Source of the DNA: Cyanoderma ruficeps
Lineage: Eukaryota; Chordata; Aves; Passeriformes; Timaliidae
Assembly (NCBI GenBank): GCA_008694505.1
Contig: VZDJ01007753.1
Coordinates: 28,439,643-28,503,642, forward strand
Length of the DNA: 64,000 bases
Reading direction: 5' to 3'
Positions 24,200 through 37,000 of the stretch are shown here, in pieces. Positions within the stretch are counted from its first letter, which is position 1. Every line of letters starts with the position of its first letter. The notes beneath the pieces are model-generated. The model had not been told where the DNA came from and did not search any database. It was given only the letters and a program-made list of their open reading frames with translations. The position numbers and the translations under genes are program-made.

Positions 24200-24790
24200 T
24201 GGAGTTATTCAGGAGAGTCACCAACACAAACAAATGATAAATTCAGGCCCACCCCTGGGCTGAGCAAAATCCCCTCCTTTGAGAGTGATGTCCCAACAGC
24301 TTGGTTCAGATCCAGTGCAAAGCAGTTGCATTAGATGTAGGCTGGGTCCTGTATAGCCACACCTTTTTATACACCCACTCTCTGGAAAAGAAGAGCAGAA
24401 GTAGATGAAGCAATGAACACAAGCTGAATCATTGTGCTGTTTGTGACTGCATCTGCTTAAGTGAACTCTTGAATACAGAGTTGCAAGGGAGCAAGTCAAA
24501 GAAACAGACTTCAGTGAGGCTTTGGAAATCACCACCATAGAAATGGCAGGACTGATTTTAGACAGCTGACCTCAGTCATCCCACACAGATCCTCGTGTGC
24601 TTCCCAGCACTTCTGATGGTTAGAATGGGGTGTTGAAGTCTGAATAAAGCCCCTGGAATCCCCCCGCTTCTGTCTCATGCAAAAGCATCTGTATTTGCAA
24701 AGCAGTGTGCCTAAATTAAGCTGCACTCCCCTGAGCTGCTTCCAGGGCAGCTTAACAAAGGACGCCATCCCCCCTCGGCCTGTGAGGTGT
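24200..24790. other. Slightly GC-richer segment with two adjoining minus-strand open frames
   Basis: Minus frames 24529-24768 (79 codons) and 24218-24538 (106 codons) overlap slightly in different frames. The translations contain scattered Cys and His but no spaced zinc-finger pattern, and I recognise no family. The segment could be a decayed LTR or a non-coding conserved element. No gene is called. Confidence 0.15.
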
Positions 24791-26075
24791 GTTAGAAGAT
24801 TTTAGCTTTCCTCTCAAGTACATGGGGAGAGCTCTTCCTCCACTACTTCAGGTAAACACAATCATTTCCTCTGAGTCATTCTGACCTGCACAGCTTAAGG
24901 GGGCACATCATTACCCCTGTTCAAACAGAGCTGAGGAGATACATTAGCAAGGGCAGGAATGGTTTAATCCAGCTTGGCTGGGTCTGGGTGAGGATGTCTG
25001 GCCATGCTAGGGAATCAGAAGCAATAAGAAAAATGAGAGCCTGAACTAATGTGTTGATGTAGTTAAGGTAGTTTGGGTATTCTGACAGAAAGCACTCCTT
25101 GCTTATTCAGCTCATTTGATCTTCATATTTATTGTTCTGGGGAATTTAAAACACTAGATTCAACAGAGATGATGTTAAGTAATCTTTTAATCAAATAACA
25201 GTTTGTGAACAATATTGTATAAAATGAGAGGTCACAATTTAACCTTTCCTTTACAATAAAACAAGGCATTAGCATTTTTATGTGCAGGTCTATGTATATT
25301 ATGCGTTTTGTATAATGATTGTCAAGGGTGAGTTTTCCACAGCCATTTAGGAGGCAATTATTTTGATGAATGAGTAGCTCTTGCCCTTGATAGCTGCTAA
25401 AGTGTGTCAGGTTTCTTTTAGATGTTACAGACTGTGACAGACAGAATCAATGACGTTTTGGCGATGAACAGGGATTTTTCTTCTTCTAGTAAACTGGGTG
25501 CAGTCACGGGATACTGGAGTTGATATCAGAATTATTTTTCTCTGACATTCTTTGCTTTTCACTTAATTATAGGTACATGACATTACTATTTCTGGGTGGT
25601 CCAAAAGTTCATGACTACTGGTGTGAAGATTCATGTCAAAAGTACCTCTGCATCAATTTTTATAAATGTTTTACTTTTCCTAGTGTTAGTTTTTCAAGTA
25701 AATATGAATGAATTTAAAAAGTCTCAGAGCAGAAACAATACCAGATAATAAGCTTATTTTAGACTCCTTTAAAAAAAATTCAAATCACATAACAGCAGTT
25801 GTCCTTCAGATGTTAAACATAATCGCATAAATCAAATCAACATCAGGTATCTTTTTCTGAAGTTATCAAACTATTTTCAATCATTCCAGTTTAATGTTAA
25901 ATGTTTACATGCTAGAAAAAAAAGAAATATGCTTTCAGAGTTTCCATATCCAGTTTTAAGTTCTGCTATTTGCACATATCCATTACCATTTATTCTGTGA
26001 ATTTCACAAGAAATTGAGAAAGATATTTTCCCAACAATACCTAATTACTTTTCCAAATACAAAAAACTAACTCTC

Positions 26076-26087
26076 TTTTTTTTTTTT
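26076..26087. repeat. Poly(T) tract
   Basis: Twelve consecutive T. Confidence 0.85.
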
Positions 26088-29000
26088 GGTAGCTCCTCTA
26101 ATAAAATGGGCTGATTTTCAGTTTAATGGCAGACCTCTAGATTGGAAGTTTCTTGAAAGTGTAAACGTGTCTGGATGACCAAACAAGACCATGTGTGCAA
26201 AACCTTAGCACAGGTCATAACTAATGAATTTACCAAAGCATTTACCTATTTTTGCTCTTCCTTTCACAGGGTTTTCAGGTTTTTAGAATTCCCTATGCTC
26301 ATGCCATGATACATAGGAAAAATACCTTCTGTATTTCATTACTAGTTTTCATTAAGCTTGTTGAATTACCTGTCAACTTCTTAACTATTAATGAAGATTT
26401 GGAGAAATTGGCTAGTACAATAATTAGATGGAAATTGGAGGCTTTATCAATCAATTAATACCTCTGCTATAAACAGCTTGGGGCTTTTAATTTAGAATAG
26501 TCTGAGTCTCTTAATATGCAGTGTTTCAATGAGAGGGCCATTGCCTTTGTAGAGAACAAAGAGAGGGTTAGGAAAGTGCTGTTGTACATGCAAGTCAATA
26601 AACATGGTGTTCATGTAGTGTATGAAATGAATTTTTGTCTTTGAATGTTGAATATAGTATTCTTCTAAATGTTCCATGTTTTAAAATGTTACAAGTAGGC
26701 ACAATCTAAGGGGCTTTCTTTGAAATGTTGTTTCCTTCCTTTAAAATGTCACTAAGGTGATACAGCATATTTTGTAGCTAAGGCACTCTATAGCTGATCA
26801 TTTGTTGACTGATATTACGCTTTTGATATAAAGTTTGCATATATCAAATAGAATGATTTATCAAAAAGTCAGTTTGAGATTTTTTTGTTATGCCCCTCTT
26901 TTTCAGTCTAATAAAGCACTGATGTTAATCACATTCAAATGCTATGTTCACCTTGAAGTATGGCAGTGATCTGGAGAATATACCTGGAAAAATAAGAGAA
27001 AACAAGGGAGATAAATCTTGTCTTTATACCATGCCTTGTTCTTAACTGAACCCAGATGTTTTTTCAGCTTTTGATCTCAGAGTCATTCTCTTCTCCACAG
27101 TAAACAGACTTATCGAGTCTTGTGCAGTCTGTGTGAAATGCATGAGACCTTCTCTTCCCTTCCACTACTTCTCATGCGTTTTCCCTGCCACTCCAGGGTT
27201 TCTGTGTGCAGAGGTCCCAGTGCCATGTACAGCTGGCTGGCAGCTGGCTCCTTGCACCCCGTCTCTGCAGAGCCCCCCCAGAAGGCTCCTGCTGCTGCCC
27301 AAGCAGTCTACCTACCCTGTGGTAATCACAGGAATAATATCAGGAGAGGTATTTCAAACAGGCTGTGGAAGGTGTGTTATCACATCTGTATAATTGCATA
27401 TGAAAATGTGTGAAATAATTTTTCCTGAGAGTGTAAACTTTTGGGATATAGATTTCTCTTTTCTGCATGCTTATAGAAAAGCATATAAGGAGCCTATTTC
27501 AACTACTTCTTGGCTTTAGATGCTGCTATGACACAAATAAAATAATACCTGTCAGCAATAAAAGACTTGATGAAAATCTATTCATTGTACATGTTATAGG
27601 AATGTTTACTGTTTTCTTTCTATACGGAATTGCTCACTAGATGTCCTCACAGGATCAGAACTCATGGAGTATTTTTTATAATGAAGCTTGGAAATTGTTA
27701 TATTTGCCCAATCCTGAATGATTATGAGCTATAAAGAGAAAGTAATGATGTGTATCTGTCTCCGGATCAACTGGAAAATTAAGACATACAGATGAAGATG
27801 GCCAACTTTATAACAAGTTTTACAATTCAGTTTTAAAACTGTGACAGTTTTTACTGGCTTTCCACAGAATCCATACAGGATACTGAGCAAATATTAACAA
27901 TGGCTTAATATATAGGTAAAAGTCAATGTAATAATTTTCTGATAGGAAAATAACAGTGCATAAAAAAGAAGTTAACCAAGAATTTGAAAGCATTGCATGA
28001 ACAGAATTCAGATAATCATGTAGAATATAAGAATGTTGATAGTGTCAAAATTGTTAGTTTTTTAGGGAAAATGTTATGATCCTCAGAGTTAAGTGCAAGA
28101 GATTTGCAAAATATTGAATGAATATTATTCATTTCTTATGATTATTAGTTATTCACCATCAATGTAGCTAAAACTACTCCCACTGTAAAACAGCCTGTCT
28201 TTTACTTGATTTTATGGCATGGTTATGCTTCTTGTGAGGCCAAAATCTGTCTTTTCTGAGCTAGCTGGTTTACATAGATTTTTTTTCAATTGCAACACCA
28301 AAACTGACCATGGCACTGAATAATTTAACCTCCTCTGTAACATGGGCCATAAATGTTTGAGAAGATAAATGTACGAAGTTGTAGATAGTTACAACTGCAC
28401 TTTTGGAGCTGATACTTTTGGAGAACATGGAATGTACCTCAGGCAGATTTTTGTCTCCAGCATGTTGCAGACAGCTAAAGAATAATTTGATCCTCTGTAC
28501 AGATTTGATCAAAGGTCCTTTTTCTCTTCACAGGCCTAGGAAAGGGGTCAATAGGGAGCTGCTACTCTGTCTCATTGTTATACAAATTAACACGGTTTTT
28601 CCGTTTTATCAGCATTTCTAAAACAGGACCCTTAATGGTGTTCTGGGTGACCACTTTGTGTTTGGGACCAACTATTCATAATACAGAAAGGAGTAATGCA
28701 GTAGAATTGCCTCGTCTCATTTTCCTCATTATTTAACCTCATCAAATGGTTTTTCTAGTAACTTTTAGTTATTCCTTAGAAGTGTCATTAGCAAAACATA
28801 ACACACAAACATTTTTTAGTGGAACAGATGTCTGACATATTGCAGCAGCAAATCAATTCATCCTTCAATAGATGTAACTGGACCAAACACAGTTTTGTCT
28901 GGGCAAAAAAGGCAGAAATTGATGAAAAACACAAATAAGCAAATATCTTTAAAGCCAGTAAAAGAATCCAACTCAGAGTACTGAAAAACTAGTATTTTAC

Positions 29001-29764
29001 TAGGAGATAAGCCGTCTGATTAACTGAGGATGTGAACTACTTTGAGACAATTGCTTTTTAGGTATGCTCGTTTTTCTTTTCCTGAAAGAGTTAACTCACA
29101 GATATACCTCACATAAAAATACCTGGCAAGTTAAAAGCATCAATGTAAGTCTTGTACAGAAATAGAAGTGGGGGCAGGTACCTCTTGGAAAATATACTCA
29201 CTGAAAAACATCAGTGAAATAGCAGGATCTGGAAGGAAGTTATTCTAAAGTAAAACTAGAATTCATAATGTCTGATAATTTAATTGTGAACATGAGTAAA
29301 AGATAATAGCAGTGCAATATTTGGGGTTTAAATACTGATGCACCCTATCTTACTGCAGCACCTACACCACCACCTGTGTTGCTTGGCATTGAGAAGTTTT
29401 ATAGATACAGCTGAAAACTGGAACAGTGACAGGAAAAGATCAAAAGTCAAGCAGGGCTGATTTATACAGAAAATTGTTTTCTGAAAGGCAATTGTACCTA
29501 AGATGATTCTGAAGGTCCCTAGGAAATATGAATTATTACAAAGTATTTTAGCTTAGGAAACCTAATCTACATAGGATCTTGCTACAGTCAGATGGAGATG
29601 AGCTTTTGCAAAGTCCAGTCAAATTAGCCTCGTGCGCATATTACTTGCCCGAGGAAACTTCATGAACCAGAGACATATATTTTCCCTAGCATTTGTGACT
29701 GTCCCTCTGTGTGATGGCACCCAACCTGGTGCATATAAACATAAGTTAGCTGTCTAAATTAATG

Positions 29765-29875
29765 GAAGAGAACATAAAAAGTAAAATAACAAAACCAGCA
29801 AAACAAAAGAAAAAGTAAACCAAGAGCAAAAAACCCTAAAACAACTCAACATAAACCCAGTAGAAACCAAGAGCA
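29765..29875. repeat. A-rich low-complexity region
   Basis: About 110 bases composed mainly of A with scattered C and G ('aaaataacaaaaccagcaaa' type). No regular unit. Confidence 0.7.
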
Positions 29876-32800
29876 GCCCTCAAAAGAAATTTGGGCAAGC
29901 TATTAATGAATAGTATATATATTTGTCATATTGGTAATGTCCTTTTGCAGAAGAGATGCTCCTAAGAGGTAATGGTATGACTTCATACCTCCTGAACTAC
30001 TTTAAACTTTATAGTAAGTGCTTTGAGATTGAACTTGTAGAAAGCAACACTGGGGTCTCTTACTGGTGCACATTTGTGCTGCTCTATTCATATCAATGTT
30101 CTTAGGAGTTAAAAATTATATTAAGCTCCTGTTCAAAACCTGGTGCATTTATAAGAGGTTTCTTTGTTATCTTCTGTTCTGTACTGTTCCCAAATGTTGT
30201 AGTCTGCAGGTGCAGCATCTCACTTTTCTGCTACAGTGACAGCATGACCCAGAAACAGCCTTCTCCATACAGAAGCTAATCAAGTAATGTATTTTTAGTA
30301 GATAACAGTATTTGTGGACAATTTCTTGAAGACCATAGAATCTTCTCCACTGGATTTTTTTTCATGGTATTTCAATTTCTAAAGTATGCTTTTATCAGTG
30401 TCTTCTGCACAAGCTGATAAGATCAGCTCTGCTTGACTGCTATTCTGCTTGGAAAACCAAAGGAGGGGCTGGACATGCAAGGATAGCTTAGTTCCCCATG
30501 TGTGTTCATGACTGCTGACACTGCTAGAAGTTCATTCATTCTCCACTATAATGTAGGAGTCTCCAGAGCTCCTCCAAATCATAGATGGCAGCACACCTAC
30601 CACAGTATCACTCTAAAAATGAAAATTGCCAGAATTGAACACCTGTGTCATTTCCAATATCACCTGTGTGAGAAATCATGATAGATGGAGGCAGAAGGAG
30701 CCAAATATCCAGTTGTCTGATTGAATATGAAATGTTATTTCTAAATCTTTCTTGTAGCAATCTCCCTTGTTATTTAGTCAGCATTTGAAATCTGATAACT
30801 AATTGAATTACAATTTATGATATCGGAACTTTCTTTATCAATGCAGCGTGCCTGAGTTAGGGCATGTAGGTTGCTCTGAAATTTTGGGTCAAACCCCAGA
30901 AAACGTGTGAGGAGTTGTACTCCTGATTGAGTTAATAAAAACTATTACTTATTATAACACATATTTTGGCACTTGTATTCCCCTGAAGTCTTCCAAAATT
31001 AATTCTGTGGGAAAAAAATTCTACAGATAGAGGACAGAGAGAGACTTTAGTGAGCTGAAGCATCTGCAACGACCACGCCTATGACAGGATAATGAAAAAA
31101 AACAGTTCAGGCTGGACTTTCCCTCTTTTATGTGAACTAGCAGTTTATTCCAGCCCCCCCATTCCTCTGCAGCCTCTCCATCTCTGCTTTGGAGCATACT
31201 TGGGCTATTCCTTTATCTGCTTCTATTTAGCTCATGTTGCCCTAGGTAAAAACACTGTTTTCATCAGACTAAGCCCATCACTGCCCCCACTTTCCATCTC
31301 TCACCTGTTTTGGCCAGAACTGCAGCAGCCTGAAATCTTCATGGGACACTGTCCAGCGCTGTGTACACGGGCAAGTAGTCAACAGAGAGAAACAGATACA
31401 ATAAATGTAAATATGGCACATAGCATTGAAATAGGAAAAACTGGTCTATTAGCAGGGTAGAAGTCTTACTTTTTACATCCTGTCTTTGTTTCCAAAAGCA
31501 TAATCAGACATTAAAGAAATAAAAGGTATTCAGCGGTAGCACAACATTATTTTTCATCCTCTGTCCAGTTGCTTCTGCTGAAAAGTCCCTTTCATTTTGT
31601 GAGCTTCACTGTGGCCTGCAAGGTTGTTTAAACTTCTGGTGTCAACAGTAAGTTGAAATGACAGATGAAAACCTGAAATAGGTCTATAGTTAAGAATTGG
31701 CATGAAGAATTAATCTGAGGTTTATTTACAAAACTGTTACTCTGCTTATATTTCTCTTTGGTGAGGCTGTGAAAGTCCCTCATCTCACCAGCTGTGAAGC
31801 TTGTACAGTTGTTAATGATTATGATTGCACACAGCTAAGGCCCCTCCTGAACAACCTGGGCAAGATCACAGAGTGCACCATAGCCAATGGTGATGGGAAT
31901 GAAGGAGGTTTTTACGTCTTTTTCCATTGGGCATGCACTGGTATGTGAGAATTGGAGTGCAGAGTGGGGGAATTGCTATCCAGCCTTGACCCTACTGACC
32001 TTTTAATTTTTTTTTTATTTCTTTCCAAATAAGACTAGATGGAAGTTGTTAATCTAAAAAATATAATAACTCTTAATGTATTTTTTCCACTTTGAAATAT
32101 ACTTAGCAGAAGATACAGTATTGCAAATAATTTAAATTATCATTCTAATGGCCACATCAATGCCGTGCCAAATGATCTTTCCTCAGGGACTCAGTGTGAA
32201 AGCTTTACCAAAATTCTGATGTTTTGTTACAGTATTTCATTTGAGGTTTTCATCATATTTTTCATCATTGTTTTCATCACTAATCCATTAGTTTCTCAGC
32301 TGATACAACAGATCTTTTGGTACACATTGTTCAAGGGAAAGCTGAGACAGTCTGACACTTGAAAAAAGTTCATATTCAAGTGGAGGTGCTTAAACATGAG
32401 ACTTTTAAATGTGCCGCTATTAGACATGCAGAAATAGTAACTGAGGAAACCATGAAACTTAGTGCACAAATATGGGCATCCAAATTTGAAAATGTTGATC
32501 CACTTGAGTTGTCCAAAGCTATTCAAATGTCTGTAGTCAAGATAACAAGTGAGCTTCACTATCCCACCTTCCATTCTTGCAGTTTATTTAGTACAGCTGC
32601 CCCTTCCTGCACTGACATTTTTTAAGCAGTGCAGCTTAGAAATCTTTCCAGCTGATTTCAGATCTGCATTGTTGCACCATCCTGTATTTTGCTAATTAGT
32701 CACTGTTTTTTGTCTGTAGTCTTTTACAGACAGTCTGAATGAGTCTGTCACATCACTGCAGTCCTGATGCATGGGATACATTTTGGGCCACTCACTGGGA

Positions 32801-33816
32801 GTGGGCTTTGCTGCTCTGCACATCACATCACAGGTGAAGCAGAACTGGGGAGCTGCAGAGAAGCAAAAGGGTAGCTGGGCTGGTGTTTTAAGAGTTGGCA
32901 ATTTTTTTTTCTCCAGTATATGGAGTAAATTCCTATTCTGTGCATTAAATTCACAGGCAGTTTATCACATTTCTGAGTTGTTAATAAAGCTAGTAATCTG
33001 AGCTTAATGCTGAATCATCCAGCTTCATATAAGTGAGTAAACTAGCTCAGGCTATCAAATGGGAAATGTCTGCAATAAGGTATTACAGTACTGTGAAGGT
33101 CACTGAGGCTCCCTAAATGCTTGTAAATAAGGATTCATTTGTCTGTGATTTTGTAGAGGGTTTTAGAGAATTACTCTAATTCTAGTACTTCTTATTTTGT
33201 TTCATGGATAATTTTGCAAAATATCACTAATGTTACATTTGTTGGTCTCCAAGAAGGTTGTTTTTAGAAAGATGACTAGAGATGTGGGAATAATAACTAT
33301 TTTGGAACAACAGCCACAATAAAAAAAAAGCACATAAATACACTTGGCTTGGTTCTGAAACAAATTTTATTTCAGAACAATCCAAGTAAATTCTTTTATT
33401 ACCGATTTTTTCATTTGAAGGATAACATCAACCCTTCAAGACATATATCTTTATAAAATATCAGGTTTTAAGTGCACTTGCAAAACGCTGCATTTTAAAA
33501 TAATTTAACATCTCTCATTTTACCTTGTCAATCCAGAATATGAATAATTTCTTCCCCTTTTCTTATGATGCTTACACTAAGAAAAAAAAGATAGAAACAT
33601 AGAAATAACACCAATTTTTTTTCCACACTGGACGACGGAATAAATTAAACAGTGACTTGGTGGTCAGAAGCATTTCTGGCAGGTCTTTCATATGTTGAAA
33701 AATCAGGTCAGCTTCTCAGGTTTCTGTCACTTTACTCTGACACCCAAAAGAGTACAAGTGTACAACTGGTACTGAAAAGCTGTAGATGTCACACACTCAC
33801 ACCATTTAACCTGTGG

Positions 33817-33867
33817 CTCTCCTCTCCTCTCCTCTCCTCTCCTCTCCTCTCCTCTCCTCTCCTCTCC
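33817..33867. repeat. (CCTCT)n pentanucleotide microsatellite, truncated by gap
   Basis: About ten uninterrupted CCTCT units run directly into the assembly gap. The sequence after the gap (gagacagtccctc) is not repeat, so the rest of the array, and its end, are hidden in the gap. The complementary strand is all purine (AGAGG)n. Frames reading through it and the Ns are artefacts. Confidence 0.95.
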
Positions 33868-34026
33868 NNNNNNNNNNNNNNNNNNNNNNNNNNNNNNNNN
33901 NNNNNNNNNNNNNNNNNNNNNNNNNNNNNNNNNNNNNNNNNNNNNNNNNNNNNNNNNNNNNNNNNNNNNNNNNNNNNNNNNNNNNNNNNNNNNNNNNNNN
34001 NNNNNNNNNNNNNNNNNNNNNNNNNN
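33868..34026. other. Assembly gap (159 N)
   Basis: Run of N in the supplied sequence. Its 5' edge is inside the (CCTCT)n tract, so the gap was probably caused by failure to sequence or assemble the polypurine/polypyrimidine repeat. The N count need not be the true length. Confidence 1.
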
Positions 34027-37000
34027 GAGACAGTCCCTCATGTGTGCTTCAGGCTTTGAAAATGAATTTTTCAATGTTTTCAGAAATAAGTGTTTAGATA
34101 TGGGGCAGACATGGAGCACTGGTGAGGAAAGGCAGGGTTGAAGTGCCGGGCTACTGTGAGCATGCAGGGAAGATCCAGGCTGGCAGTAGCTGCCTCTTGC
34201 ACTAATTACACATTTTATGAAATCAAGGGCAATCTATTTGTTTTCTTATAGATGGAACTGACTCATATTTTGATGAACTCGAGTTTCCTGTCAGTAGGGT
34301 TTCTTGACAGGCTCAGTTTATGTTTGTTTGGAGATCAAACACTGAGGACACAGCTTTAAAAATGTAAACAAACAGGATGCAGATGAGGAAAACATAAGTC
34401 TGTTATTTGGGAGGATCTGGCATGAGACAAGGAAAGGACTTAATTTCTCCTTTTTACTGATTTTCTGTGGCTTGTGAATAATCTATGTAAATTTTATTTA
34501 TAAACAAAAGGCAAATAATTTTTAATGGATAGCTGTTGATTGATTCCTCAAGTTGTTCCAGACAGGCCCCAAAGACATTAGAGTCTATAGCTGGCAAAAT
34601 GATAAACAGTGATTGTCTGAAATTCTATTTAGAAATTAGCCTTGTGCTGTACTTTATCTAGCTCTACTTATTGACTGTCTGGGCAATGTACTTCACATCT
34701 TCTGTAGCCCAATGAATCACAGTATGTATTAAAAAATCAGTGCCGGCTCTACCATCTCTCATCTTCTAATTGTATGACGCTGCTGAGAGGCTTGAGTAGA
34801 CTCTGTGTTGCTGCTACACTGCATTCATCGTTGTTTTTGATGGGTTTTTTTGTACAGAAGGTAAGAAAATAAAGATGGGATCCCTGCGTGTTTCACACAG
34901 AGCTCAGGCAGGGGAGATGAAGAGAGGAACATGATGATGAAGGCACTGTTCTAATTAATTCAGTGTAGATTTTCTTTTGGTATTGAGATGAAAAAGAGGG
35001 AAATTTTTCAGCAGATAAGGCATGTGAAGTACATTAAAGAAAATTCCAGGCATAGGGATGAGCCATATTTAAGAAAAATATTGGGAAATGTATCTATGTA
35101 AATATATATGGAAATTTATATATATTTATGCACATATATACACATGTAGAATAAATATATAAATCAACTAACTAGATGTATATGTGTGTATGCAATTATA
35201 TATCTGAATTTATAAAGTATTTGCAATAAGGAATAATGATAAAGAGGATCAGATCACATCACATTAAAAAAAATAATCTAGTGCTGTCAAACATTTTTCT
35301 GGTTTTGAAAATTTTCCAGAGAGACAAAACTTTGTAGGTCAGAACGTTAGGACTAGATACTGACACACAAATCTTTTAATCTGCAGGATCAGGAAATTCA
35401 GCTGTGAGCGCAAAAGAGTAAAGTATTTTCACACAAGTAATTCTAACCCTCTCAGGAGAGCTTTAATCCTATGACTAAGTCCTAGTGAAGTCTGTGAAAT
35501 CTGTCTGATAATGATGATAAAGTTTCTGATTATATTATAAGCAGAATAAATGGAATGAAATTCAGCATTGAGCTGTGGAGAGAAGGTTTCCTCATTTAAA
35601 TATGTTTGAAGAGGTGTGAGAAACATTAGTGAATATTGGTCATTAAATCCATGATTAACAAAAACAGTTATTCAATAACATTTCTTAAAGATTTAATACA
35701 TGCTGTGAAAAAAATTCCAATGTTTGTTCTGGTTTTGTGTTCATAATAATAAAATTGGCCAGTGCTAAATAATAAAATGATGAACACATCATAATTGACA
35801 TAGCTACATGAAGAGGGGAATCAGTGAAGTGAAAATAGAAAGATATTATGTGCATATATGATGAGTCTTCTGTTCCTTAGTGCAAATGGACAGGTTCAGG
35901 AGGTGAATGGTTTGGTCTGAAGAATTCCACCAATAAGGGCACCTGTTGCTGAAAATTGATCCTTTTGCCATAACTCTGTAGGTAAGACTTTTGGAGAGGG
36001 ATAAAGTAACTTACTAAAGTTAGCTTCCAAATCTAACAAGTTGCTCTATATTAAAAATTCCTGACTGGATCAGTATGAACATATATGTGTGTATCCTGAA
36101 GCATTTTTTCAAGCTCTGAGAAGAAACCTCCCTTGATATCTCTAGGAGAAAAAATTGCTGGAATGGGAATTTTGTCTTGAGGTACTCAGGGAGAATTCTT
36201 GCCTTTTTAATGTAACTTTTTTGTGTATTTTTGTGTGCTTCACTTTAAAATAGAAAAATTGAAAGTGACACATCAGTCAATTAAAAAAAACAACTATGTG
36301 AGAATTAAATTTATACCTCTCATCCAGAATTCTTTTACATGAGTTCAACCTTACGAGGTCAACCTAAGTAAGAGTTGTGTTTTAAATGTTCTTCTATATT
36401 TAATTATATAATTTTTTTCTGTTTAAAACTGTTTAAAGCTTTTAAAACTGTTTTTTGAAGTAAGACAGTCCCATAGAGATACATGATGCATCTCCATGAT
36501 GAAAACATGCACATATTGTTTCTATGATGTTGTCTGTGCCCACTCCTTGGTTAATGTCACCTACCAGAAGACAGGTAAAGAAAATCCTTTTGTACTATGA
36601 ATGGTCTCAATCTGGATATTCCCAAAATTAGCTGAATACTCCCAAAAATTAGCTTTTCACTTCATTGTGATGATGATGGCTCACTGATCCTTTGGAAGGC
36701 TACTCCAGACCAGACTCTGTCTATTGGGATATACAGGTAAAGCACACAAAATTAATTCAGAAACCCCTTTTGATGACTTTTGTTGATTTTCACTGTGTTT
36801 AGAATGAATCACAGGAAAGAGTCACACAAATGTTATCCTGCAAATGCAAGGATGCAATCAGATGTTTTAAACCTTCCTTCTCTGAATGAGGTTTAAAAGG
36901 GAAATTTACTTTAGAAAGAAAAATATATGGCCAGCATATTTCTGCCACTAAAAATCCACTAGCATATTGCTGTATTATCTGCAATAAAACACAAAATATG

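Larger units (their letters stand above)
24791..33816. other. Gene-free unique DNA
   Basis: About 9 kb without a recognised gene, RNA gene or dispersed repeat. It holds a T12 run at 26076-26087 and an A-rich low-complexity stretch at about 29765-29875. Frames at 27120-27413, 31092-31460 and 32165-32625 lack recognisable domains. The 27120-27413 segment is somewhat GC-rich. Confidence 0.6.

Noticed and set aside
31092..31460. 122-codon plus-strand frame
   Set aside because: No recognisable domain, low-complexity Pro/Leu/Ser content and no splice or poly(A) context. Best taken as chance.
33652..34119. Frames of 94-135 codons across the gap
   Set aside because: They are created by reading through the (CCTCT)n array and 159 undefined bases.
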